This document shows, piece after piece, positions 57,401 to 64,000 of a stretch of 64,000 nt of DNA. Position numbers and translations under genes: made by a program. The notes below the pieces were generated by a model. That model saw only the letters and a program-made list of their open reading frames with translations, searched no databases and had not been told where the DNA came from. This stretch comes from Synchiropus splendidus (lineage: Eukaryota; Chordata; Actinopteri; Syngnathiformes; Callionymidae), in assembly GCF_027744825.2 (NCBI RefSeq), contig NC_071342.1:11365501-11429500 (forward strand), read 5' to 3'. Numbering within the stretch: position 1 is the stretch's first letter; each line of letters opens with the position of its first letter.

Positions 57401-60400
57401 GGAAGTGCTGAGCTGCAATCTATTTTGTAAACAAAGAGCCGGACAATGGCGCTTGTTATTCCAGATGATCTCAGACAGTTCCACAGTTTATCTTCCAACT
57501 GTATTGGCAAGTTAAAATCTTCATCAGTCACGACACAGTACCACATGCTCAACTATAGCAAGAAAACTTCAGGGAGTCATTCATTTGGTGCGACTTGCTG
57601 ACGTGAATGGGATGTTATTGACCCCAGGAGAATAGGGCCAGGGTTCGAGGTCAGGTTGGAAGAGACATCTTAGTGACAAAGAGTGAGACGACTTCACGTG
57701 GTGAAGCACAAGAGTAATGAGCTGTGATGGCCAGTCTGTGTAGCATGAAGGTCAGTTAAGCAGGTCAGCTTTGAGTCAACCACAGAAGTGGTATCGCCTC
57801 CCTCTTATTCTATTAGAGAGCACAGCGTGAGGCGGTGAACTTCACCACATCACAATAAATAGACGCATCTTCCCTTCACTTACCCTCTTCACAGCGGAAA
57901 TCGGGCTGAGCCACATCCTGAAGCGGAATCTCTTTTAGGAAGGCAGGTCGCTGGCAGCGAGGGTTGCCGGTGACAATCTTCCGAGTCCTCAGCCAGTCAC
58001 CGAGCCAGGACAAGTGGCAGTCACAGTTGAAGGAGTTGGCCAACAGGTTGCTGGTAGACAGGGGGAGTAAGTGAGTTTGCCATGCAACAACATCAAGAGG
58101 GAGAAGCCTCGAATGCCTCACAGGGTCGAAAGTGTCTGCAGGGTGTCGAAGGCTCCGGGAGTGATGGTAGTGAGCTGGTTGTCGTACAGAGACAGAAGCC
58201 GGACGTTGTGCAGCCCGGTGAAACTGTTGTTGTGAACGCAGCTGATCTTGTTGTTCCTCAGCATCCTAGGATGTCAGACGCCACGTCAGAAACGGCCAAA
58301 ACCAGCCGAAATACTTTGAGTTCGCCTCTTACAGCATGCGTAACCCTTCCAGGCCGCGGAACATTTCACTTCGCACTGTGTCGATCTGATTGGCTGTGAG
58401 GTGAAGCTCGTTGACAGAGGACGCTCCTTCAAAGGTTCCGTCTTCAATCTCTGTGATCTTGTTGTTGCTCAGGTTTCTGCAGCAAACCAACCATGCAACT
58501 GGTAAAGCACAACTGTGGACTTTCAAAAAACAGTTTATTCTTACATTTTCTTCAGTTGGGAGAGGTTCTTAAAAACACCAGTCGCCTCCAGAGCCGTGAT
58601 CTCATTGTTGTTGAGTCGACTGGAGACAAGAAGAAGAAACAATTAAACGCTATAGATGCAAATTCTGTCTCAAAATTCAGTTAAGAATAGTGGAAAACCC
58701 CAAAAGGAAACCAAGATTCATCTCATGAATATTTTCAGAATTTTGAAGTGAATACAGTTCAGGATGAAACTCAACAAGCACTTCAGCCAACATTATATTT
58801 GACTTTGTTAGCTACGGTGTGTCCTAAATATTCTTTCCTTAAATACTGAAAATTCTCTGTCAAAAGCATAAAATCCCAAATTCACCATCTCTTCAGTAAG
58901 GTGAATTGCTATTATTGTTTTATGACAATTTTCATATAATTTCCAGGAATATGTTAAATGAAATACAAGATGTTCATTTAATTCCTCTGATAATCTATAC
59001 TAAAGAATACTCTGCCAGAACCTATTATGGTTATTTAATTTCATCAAATTTCCTCAGAATATGTCGCTCTGTTGCCCAACTATTTTGGGAGTCAGGTCTC
59101 CTGGTTACCCACCCTGAATTATCCAACCTCTGAAGAAGTTACAACTGCCAAAGTTTTCCACTTGTGGATCTCAAAAAATGCTTCTGACTATGAAAAACCA
59201 CTTACTGAATAATTCATGAATTTAGTCAAATAACTGATTTGGTAGAATAACTGTGAAGTGCAAGCTGACAGCTTCTTGGAGGAGCCCAGTGTGGTTTGGC
59301 AGTGAGAAACGACAAATCTGCACATTTTAAGAGGTCATTTGTAGGAAATATTAGACCAGGATTCATATTCCTTACAGCTCGGTGGTGGACGCAGGGATGT
59401 GCTCAGGGATCTTGGTGAGCTTCAGGTTGGAACAGTCCACTACGTTGGACTCACAGCGGCACTTCGGGGGACACACCGGGTCACTGTTACAGGCGTTATT
59501 CAAACGGGTGTCTTCTGTTCCTGAAATGGGAAAAATTGACGTCAGCGGTCCTGAGAGAAGTGGTCACCTGCTCACTGGCCATTTGCATGTTCTCTTCAGT
59601 TATAACCCAGTCGTTGACCTTAAACGCCATCCTGTAGCTCTGCTTTATTCATCAGTGGTACATGAATGGGTAAAATATTTTAGAGAAGTGGGAGCAGTGG
59701 GGTGAAAAGAACAGTAGGAAGGAGGAGTGAGATAAGGATGCCAAAGAGGATTTAGGCAGCCGGCTTCAGTGAAGCAGAGGACCTGAGAGGAGACAGGAAG
59801 TTTAGAGAGGAGTGGTTGAAATAGCGCAGGGGAACAGCAGGCAGACAGGTGAGGTCACAGGAGAGCACCTGAGGGACATGAATATATGCAGGAGGGAAGT
59901 GAAGGAATGAAAAGGCAGTGGAGACAGAAATGAAAGGTGAGTGTTGGAGATGCAGTGAGACGTCTGTCCTGCTGGAGGACGAGCACGACGCAGGCAGCGT
60001 GGGGACTCCTGCGCCTCCTCTGTCTATGAATAGACATTACGTGCCAAAAAGCGTGCTTCCAGATACATCGTGGCTGCTCAATAATAGAACAGTCCTGGGA
60101 GCCACTTAGAACGCTGGGTATGTGTTTGAGCGGGTGCGTGTGTGTCTCGACAATCTGCGAGCATTTGTGCGTATGTGTGCGTGAAGAGCAAATGTGTGTG
60201 CAGATGTTCCACTTAGAGGGAACAACGCAGCATTTTTTTCTTCTGCTAATATTGTGTGTCCCGTTCTCTGGTCGCATGCTCGCGTCGGTGCACCTCCCTG
60301 CCTCCGAGGTTTCAACAATTACGTCAGCGGGACGCGCTGTGACGCCCAGACTGCTCGCAGGAAAACCTCAACCAACAGGAACAACGCCCCCAAAAGCTTG

Positions 60401-61909
60401 TTGGAATATAACCTGTCCTAGATAGAGGCTTTGCACACAAACGCTGAAGATGAGATGCGCAGACGCTGTGCTTACAAAACAAAGAGGATGATTTGGGACT
60501 TTCAGTGGAAGTCAAGCAGCAACAATTGCATGACAATTGCTTGAGTTAAAAAAACCAAACTGAAACTTCCATAGCTGAACTCAAAAGACAATTTGACATG
60601 ATGGCAACAGTGTGGGATGAGAAAAGAGGAATCTTTTCTCTCGATCGTCATTTCATTTTAACACTCTCTTTGAGTAAATCCATTGGCAACTGTGGATTTG
60701 TTTCAAGCTCTTTCTATGACCAACCCTCAGGCAAGACTTTTGGGGTGTGAGACCAACTCGACTAGATCAAGTCCAAGACCCTGCCCAAACTGAAGAACAC
60801 ATATACCAAACCAACAGAACATCACTAAAATCGGATAGACGAATGCAAAAGACAAATACAGAATACAACACTATTGGCAGACCTATTGATAGTTTACATT
60901 AATTCACAGCCAGCACAGCATTGACAGTCAAGCATTTATGCGGTGTTTGAGTCTAAATGCAGTCTATTCTGACATAAGACCAAGACCTTGAAACTCTGGT
61001 CAACACTCATCACATGTTTGTCATTGTCTAAGGTTAAACCAAAGCATTCGTGACACTCCTCAACATGTTGGGGAGAGCAAGGTAAAGGTTTAGAAGTGGA
61101 CGGGAGCCTTTTCATGTGCTAAAATAATGGAATATTTCACATAGTTTTGCATGTTTACATGATGCATGCTACAAGGCTGCAAAAATAACTGTTAAGAATC
61201 TGCAGTTCAATTCAAACATTGGTCAGTGGCATCATCTGAAAACCATCTCTATCATAACTTGCACGCACGGCTGGACGCAGGGTGCAGATAGACGAAGTGC
61301 AGCAGGTCATTAGCCCACTTTCCTTCACTTGGCCAGACAACAGGAAAAGGCATTTCCTGCGCGAGAGGAAGCAATGAAAGTAGAGCGGGCAGCTTTGATC
61401 CCAAGGAAGTGGAGGAGTCAGGGGAGAGTCGTGAGTCTGAGTCATCATCATCACCACGAGAACACGGTGGTGACACTTTTACTATCAGCAGATTTAACCA
61501 AAGAGCCAAGAGAAAACGTTCGAAGAGGGAAGAGGGTTTTCTTTTATGAGGCGAAAAAAGTGACTCATCATCAGAGTCGTGGAAGCGCTCAAAATTCCCC
61601 GCAGGTTGATTCCTCATTACCATTGTGCTATGGGATTCCGCTGCGCTGTGATTCATGCTGAATGTCTATGTTTGTGTTTTCATTGTTTCTCATTCAGGGA
61701 TGGAGAAAATCTCATTAATCACATTTGGCTTTGATCTTCCTGCTGCTTACATTGCCGCCCATTTGTTCTCTAAGCCGGCGTGGAGGTTTATCTCAGCTTA
61801 GCACACAAAGCCACCTTAATTTACACACATGCATGCTCTCCAAATCACATAAGCTACTGCTGCATGAGCGCACACACACACACACACACAGACACACACA
61901 CACACACAC

Positions 61910-61942
<33 letters not shown>

Positions 61943-63775
61943 GATGTGTGACACACACCACTGCTCCTCCTAGTTATTTCCTTGAAAGTGCTCTTGTTAA
62001 GGGGTCCGGAAACATCTACTGATAGGAATCTGGGTCCCCTAGAGGGCTTTATTTTCTTTAGCTTTACTGATAGAAAAGACACACTTTCCTTCCCCTCTGT
62101 CCTCCTCATCCTCCCTCCTTTTTCACCCCTCTTGGTGAGTGACTGCGGGTGCACATGCCAAAGCAAAGAGCCACTTCCTCCCGACTCTATCTGCTGAGAC
62201 CGTTAGAAAAATAGCACTGAGGGGAAGCAGACGCACTTGCACGTTTATCAAATTATAACGCACACATTGGTTCGCTCCCTCACAGGTCCATTTAGCAGTT
62301 CTTCCATACATAAATATAGCATATCGCTCTCCAGCGCAGCATATCCCAAATTTCTAACTGTTTTTCCAGCGCAGAGCGTTTCCTTCCATCTAAATCATCG
62401 TATCCTCAACATTATGGCTGAACGCATTCACAGCTCTGGACAATAACACCACTCAAAGTCAAGGTGAAAGTTAACCAGCGTAGCAGAACATTTGGTATTC
62501 ATCTTCTGCTCAACAGATTACTTGTAAATTGATAAGACCATGATTTCTTTTTTTTTTTTTTTGCAGAAATGACATTGCTCACTTCAAACTAATCTCTTTA
62601 TTTGTCGAATATTGTCACATTGAAGCCAAAATTATTGTGATGGAGTACTGCAGTAATTGATGATTTAAAAAAAAAGCCTATTAAAAATATCGTTTTTTTG
62701 TAACTCTGTAACTTTCAAAGGCGAAAACATGAATTTTCAGGGTCCTAAAGCTGATCGCAGTACTGTCAAATTCAAGGAGTCGTGGGGCCAAAATCTTAAA
62801 CGCAGTCCAAGTCGATAAATGCACTCGAAAGATGACTCCGTTTGATTCTTTAATAGTTAACGTAGCATAGTAACCTGAAGCACTGAAACTGTTTTTTGGA
62901 AGTTTCTGTGTAATTGGAGAGAACTTCACTTGCTATGTTAGTTTTAACACATCGGGATGTCAACATGTACATGCTTCTGTTTTGAATTGAATCTCAAGTC
63001 CCACATAAAATGGTCAGATGAAAATGAGGTAAATTACTGTATTATTATTTACTGTAAATAATGCTGTTTAGGGTGAACTTTGAGTGACCATTCAAGGCTA
63101 GAATAATTATGCTGAATATGACTCTAATTCTAAGTACTTCATCACAATAAGTAGCTGTCTAATATGCTGCTAATATGAATAAGTAGTTTATTCATGTGTA
63201 ATATGTGTTTAATCTGACATCGCTACCTATTTTGCCATCACTGGAAAACTAAACATGTCAGCAGGTGTTAAATGACATCTACAGAAAGTAAAGACGACCT
63301 TAGTCACCACCATCTTTTGTACTTGGACTTGCCCTCTGACTGAGCCTGAGCCTGAGTCAGTGTCACATTGTCTCCACTGTGCTACACAGTCCCACCTACT
63401 CTCACAGAATCCACTGGAATAACACACACACATAGACTCCACCTTAACACAAACACATACTGGTGACGGACACTGAGCAACAAATGAAATTCCTGGCATC
63501 AGGTGACCCGTCTTCATTGCACCAAGCTCCTCTGACCAATGAGATTAAATTCTTGATATTTCTTTCTCTTTCTGTGATTTCAAATACTTTACCGACTGCT
63601 TTGTTCTCAGTGTAACATTCTTTTCTTTGGTCTGATTGTAAACAGTTATCTTGTCTCAGCAGGTTAGTAATGGAAAGATGTTGCGGTGAGTGACTAATGA
63701 AAGAAAAATAAAGGGGAACAATGGCAGGCGTGAATGTTGCAAGCCACTCACCTGGGATGAAGTACTGCTCTTTGG
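42515..63775 (-). CDS. slit1: Slit homologue 1, secreted Robo ligand (3' part; N-terminal exons beyond window)
   Basis: Twenty-three coding exons totalling 3131 nt (about 1043 aa), all with matching phases. In order they encode the end of LRR block 2 (KEQYFIP), LRR block 3 with its Cys caps, LRR block 4, EGF repeats 1-6, a laminin G domain (ENITLQ-like start to GVVPGCEPC), EGF 7-9 and the C-terminal cystine knot ending in KCGCVGCM. Slit proteins are secreted and repel Robo-bearing axons, with LRR block 2 as the main Robo-binding unit. The gene is slit1 and not slit2 or slit3: the C-terminus ([20 protein letters not shown]) and laminin G domain follow human SLIT1, and the lcor neighbour matches the human LCOR-SLIT1 arrangement. 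Teleosts can have slit1a and slit1b; which one this is cannot be told here. The linker between EGF5 and EGF6 is short and lacks a basic residue. Confidence 0.94.
42833..43044 (-). CDS. slit1: slit1 exon: EGF repeats 8 and 9
   Basis: Encodes [20 protein letters not shown] then [20 protein letters not shown] and [14 protein letters not shown]; donor GTGAGT. Confidence 0.93.
43613..43627 (+). promoter_or_regulatory. CTCF-like motif (full consensus match)
   Basis: CCACTAGATGGCGCC fits the CTCF core CCASYAGRKGGCRSY at every position, in a slit1 intron near the 3' end. Confidence 0.45.
43674..43812. mobile_element. Tigger/pogo-like MITE fragment in slit1 intron
   Basis: Begins CAGTGGTACCTCGGTTCTCG next to a TA dinucleotide and continues through ATCGATTTTTCCCATTACAA, like a common dispersed fish repeat. 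The far end was not identified, so the boundary is approximate. Confidence 0.5.
43890..44178 (-). CDS. slit1: slit1 exon: end of laminin G domain and EGF repeat 7
   Basis: Encodes [40 protein letters not shown] and [20 protein letters not shown]; donor GTACGA. Confidence 0.93.
44447..44460 (+). promoter_or_regulatory. CTCF-like motif (one mismatch)
   Basis: CCACTAGAGGGGGC in a slit1 intron. It matches the CTCF core except for one position. Confidence 0.3.
44515..44610. mobile_element. hAT-like repeat remnant
   Basis: Contains CGCGGGCCCAAACAGGCCGG and ATGTGGCCCATGAG, words typical of degenerate hAT repeats in vertebrates. No ends were defined. Confidence 0.3.
44870..45024 (-). CDS. slit1: slit1 exon: laminin G domain
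   Basis: Encodes [20 protein letters not shown] then [20 protein letters not shown]. The donor GTAGGG lies inside a G-run. Confidence 0.93.
45093..45223 (-). CDS. slit1: slit1 exon: laminin G domain
   Basis: Encodes [20 protein letters not shown] then [20 protein letters not shown]; donor GTTGGT. Confidence 0.94.
45285..45513 (-). CDS. slit1: slit1 exon: EGF repeat 6 and start of laminin G domain
   Basis: Encodes [20 protein letters not shown] (the short EGF5-EGF6 linker), then EGF6 and [20 protein letters not shown] into [10 protein letters not shown]. Confidence 0.94.
45588..45725 (-). CDS. slit1: slit1 exon: EGF repeat 5
   Basis: Encodes [20 protein letters not shown] then [20 protein letters not shown]; donor GTGAGA. 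Confidence 0.93.
45800..45893 (-). CDS. slit1: slit1 exon: EGF repeat 4
   Basis: Encodes [20 protein letters not shown] then [11 protein letters not shown]. The donor GTCAGT is weaker than its neighbours but is required by phase (AA+G gives Lys before CVCAPGY). Confidence 0.85.
45950..46089 (-). CDS. slit1: slit1 exon: EGF repeats 2-3
   Basis: Encodes [20 protein letters not shown] then [20 protein letters not shown], with calcium-binding DxDC-type EGF features. Donor GTAGAG. Confidence 0.93.
46092..46185. repeat. (CA)n / (CGCA)n microsatellite abutting a slit1 3' splice site
   Basis: On the coding strand this is (GT)n followed by (GCGT)n, ending directly at the acceptor AG (46091-46090). 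It fills about two thirds of the 141-nt intron 46090-46230. Confidence 0.92.
46231..46328 (-). CDS. slit1: slit1 exon: EGF repeat 2, first part
   Basis: Encodes [20 protein letters not shown] then [12 protein letters not shown]; donor GTGAGT. It is followed by a 141-nt intron that is mostly microsatellite. Confidence 0.92.
46395..46519 (-). CDS. slit1: slit1 exon: EGF repeat 1
   Basis: Encodes [20 protein letters not shown] then [20 protein letters not shown], with six-Cys EGF spacing. Donor GTAAGT. Confidence 0.93.
46622..46785 (-). CDS. slit1: slit1 exon: LRR block 4 C-terminal cap
   Basis: Encodes [20 protein letters not shown] then [20 protein letters not shown] and [13 protein letters not shown]. 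This LRRCT is very close to human SLIT1. Confidence 0.95.
46786..48270. other. slit1 intron, non-coding
   Basis: No gene seen. It starts with a run of 31 T (46833-46863) and then an AT-rich stretch to about 47400. Confidence 0.5.
46833..46863. repeat. Poly-T run of 31 bases
   Basis: Uninterrupted T homopolymer (poly-A on the slit1 coding strand) in an intron. It may be the tail of a retroposed element, but no body is recognisable. Confidence 0.9.
48271..48342 (-). CDS. slit1: slit1 exon: LRR block 4, repeat 4
   Basis: 72 nt: [20 protein letters not shown] plus LSH; acceptor TTAAAG, donor GTAAGT. Confidence 0.92.
48907..49093. mobile_element. hAT-type MITE in slit1 intron
   Basis: A 187-bp element is flanked by a perfect 8-bp duplication CCATGCAC (48899-48906 and 49094-49101). 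The ends are inverted repeats: TAGCGATGGGTAGATG on the left and TATTGATGGGTGGATG as the reverse complement of the right end, with similarity continuing through ATGAAACA. The 8-bp target duplication and TA-type ends indicate the hAT superfamily. There is no coding capacity. Confidence 0.8.
49030..49043 (-). promoter_or_regulatory. CTCF-like motif inside the MITE
   Basis: On the minus strand CCACCAGATGGCAC fits the CTCF core consensus at every position. Confidence 0.4.
50872..51175. repeat. Pair of related palindromic repeat units
   Basis: Two copies 258 bp apart share GACTTTATT followed, about 20 nt on, by AAGATAACAGTTTTCTCGAG or GAGATAATAGTTATCTCGAG. The CTCGAGAT core is palindromic, so these look like copies of one small inverted-repeat element. 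Confidence 0.4.
51417..51463. repeat. (CA)n(TA)n compound microsatellite
   Basis: CA units run directly into TA units in a slit1 intron. Confidence 0.9.
52861..52932 (-). CDS. slit1: slit1 exon: LRR block 4, repeat 3
   Basis: 72 nt: [20 protein letters not shown] plus LRL; donor GTAAGT. Confidence 0.93.
53014..53085 (-). CDS. slit1: slit1 exon: LRR block 4, repeat 2
   Basis: 72 nt: [20 protein letters not shown] plus LTT; donor GTGAGT. Confidence 0.93.
53149..53217 (-). CDS. slit1: slit1 exon: LRR block 4, repeat 1
   Basis: 69 nt: [20 protein letters not shown] plus QL; donor GTAAGT. Confidence 0.93.
53218..56965. other. slit1 intron, non-coding
   Basis: No gene seen. A repeat-like segment at about 56175-56235 (CCAGGCCCGTGGCCCACATC) resembles hAT-type repeat ends. 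A short GT run lies at 54785-54802. Confidence 0.4.
56966..57098 (-). CDS. slit1: slit1 exon: LRR block 4 N-terminal cap
   Basis: Encodes [20 protein letters not shown] then [19 protein letters not shown], an LRRNT module nearly identical to human SLIT1. Donor GTGAGT. Confidence 0.94.
57884..58050 (-). CDS. slit1: slit1 exon: LRR block 3 C-terminal cap
   Basis: Encodes [20 protein letters not shown] then [20 protein letters not shown], with the CxCx...C...C pattern of LRRCT. Donor GTAAGT. Confidence 0.93.
58122..58265 (-). CDS. slit1: slit1 exon: LRR block 3, repeats 4-5
   Basis: 144 nt: [20 protein letters not shown] then [20 protein letters not shown]; donor GTGAGG. Confidence 0.93.
58333..58476 (-). 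CDS. slit1: slit1 exon: LRR block 3, repeats 2-3
   Basis: 144 nt (two LRR units): [20 protein letters not shown] then [20 protein letters not shown]. Confidence 0.93.
58545..58619 (-). CDS. slit1: slit1 exon: LRR block 3, first repeat
   Basis: Encodes [20 protein letters not shown] plus QLKK; donor GTAAGA. Confidence 0.92.
59376..59520 (-). CDS. slit1: slit1 exon: LRR block 3 N-terminal cap
   Basis: Encodes [20 protein letters not shown] and [20 protein letters not shown] up to the STTEL codon. The Cys pattern CPPKCRCxxxxVDC is the LRRNT module. Donor GTAAGG. Confidence 0.93.
59521..63751. other. slit1 intron, non-coding
   Basis: No gene seen. It contains a long (CA)n tract at 61870-61942 and repeat-like GAGACC/CAAGTCC sequence near 60750-60990. 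Confidence 0.45.
61870..61942. repeat. (CA)n microsatellite
   Basis: Slightly interrupted CA run (one GA and one CG interruption) in a slit1 intron. Confidence 0.92.
63752..63775 (-). CDS. slit1: slit1 micro-exon (24 nt), LRR block 2-3 linker
   Basis: The acceptor CACAG precedes CCAAAGAG. The exon encodes KEQYFIP with split codons at both ends and donor GTGAGT. Human SLIT1 has the same AKEQYFIPG segment. Confidence 0.88.
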
Positions 63776-64000
63776 CTGTGATGGAGAAAAGAAAGAAGGG
63801 CGGATGTCAGTGAAAACAATTTGGTCTGCATAGCTGTGGCTTGCTATGCTTCACAACAGTCATATATAAAGTTTATATATGACGGAATGAGGATGAGACG
63901 ATCCAACGGAGAAGCTTGAGACTGGTAACAATGGAAAAAGTGCTCAGGAACATGATGGGAAAGGGAAAACATGTGGATCCCCGCTCGTCTGTAGCCGGAG
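63776..64000. other. slit1 intron at the window edge
   Basis: Non-coding. It includes the pyrimidine tract and acceptor of the micro-exon at its left end; the next upstream exon is outside. Confidence 0.5.

Noticed and set aside
60755..60785. miR-218-like sequence (CTTGATCTA) on the slit1 strand, in an intron similar in position to the miR-218 host introns of SLIT2/SLIT3
   Set aside because: Only about 15 of 21 bases match, the seed TGTGCTT is not kept, no complementary arm forms a hairpin, and the surroundings look like a GAGACC/AAGTCC-type repeat.
42515..63775. Assignment of the slit gene as slit3 or slit2
   Set aside because: The C-terminal knot and laminin G sequence follow SLIT1, and the lcor neighbour matches the SLIT1 location. 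SLIT2 and SLIT3 C-termini differ (KVVKCGC and ECGCLAC types).

Overview
The window is vertebrate nuclear DNA, almost certainly from a teleost fish. The genes are multi-exon with GT-AG (rarely GC-AG) introns. Introns are mostly short, CA/GT microsatellites are dense, and there are small MITE-type transposons typical of fish. The proteins match vertebrate families closely. The gene set (an ANKRD2-like ankyrin gene, MORN4, LCOR, SLIT1) corresponds to part of human chromosome 10q24, and the LCOR/SLIT1 tail-to-tail arrangement is the same as in human.

Layout: (1) 508-806 (+) holds the last two coding exons of an ankrd2-like gene; the rest lies off the left edge. (2) 6020-9824 (-) is a complete four-coding-exon morn4 (146 aa), with a probable 5'UTR exon near 10.13-10.29 kb. 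(3) 13042-38350 (+) is complete lcor. Six shared 5' exons are joined either to a terminal exon at 27468-28434, giving classical LCOR with its psq-type helix-turn-helix (581 aa), or to a single 4.9-kb exon at 33418-38350, giving the PALI1-type isoform (C10orf12-like, 1903 aa). (4) 42515-63775 (-) holds the 3' two thirds of slit1 as 23 coding exons: the end of LRR block 2, LRR blocks 3 and 4, nine EGF repeats, a laminin G domain and the C-terminal cystine knot. The N-terminal exons lie beyond 64000.

The genes form two convergent pairs: ankrd2/morn4 and lcor/slit1. They do not form an operon-like unit. LCOR/PALI1 is a nuclear co-repressor and PRC2-associated factor, Slit1 is a secreted axon guidance ligand, MORN4 is a small MORN-repeat adaptor and ANKRD2 is a muscle stress protein.

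I found no unknown gene system. The observations most worth checking are two histone H3-tail-like ARKS motifs and an internal KR..AKQ.LR.AKA repeat in the PALI exon; a slit1 intron that is two-thirds GT/GTGC microsatellite running up to its 3' splice site; a shortened EGF5-EGF6 linker in Slit1 with no basic residue; GC-AG introns in two genes; CTCF-like motifs around the lcor/slit1 boundary, one inside a hAT MITE; and a nested inverted-repeat transposon plus a copied splice donor in a morn4 intron. All coordinates were read by eye from the sequence. Splice phases were checked and are consistent throughout every gene model.
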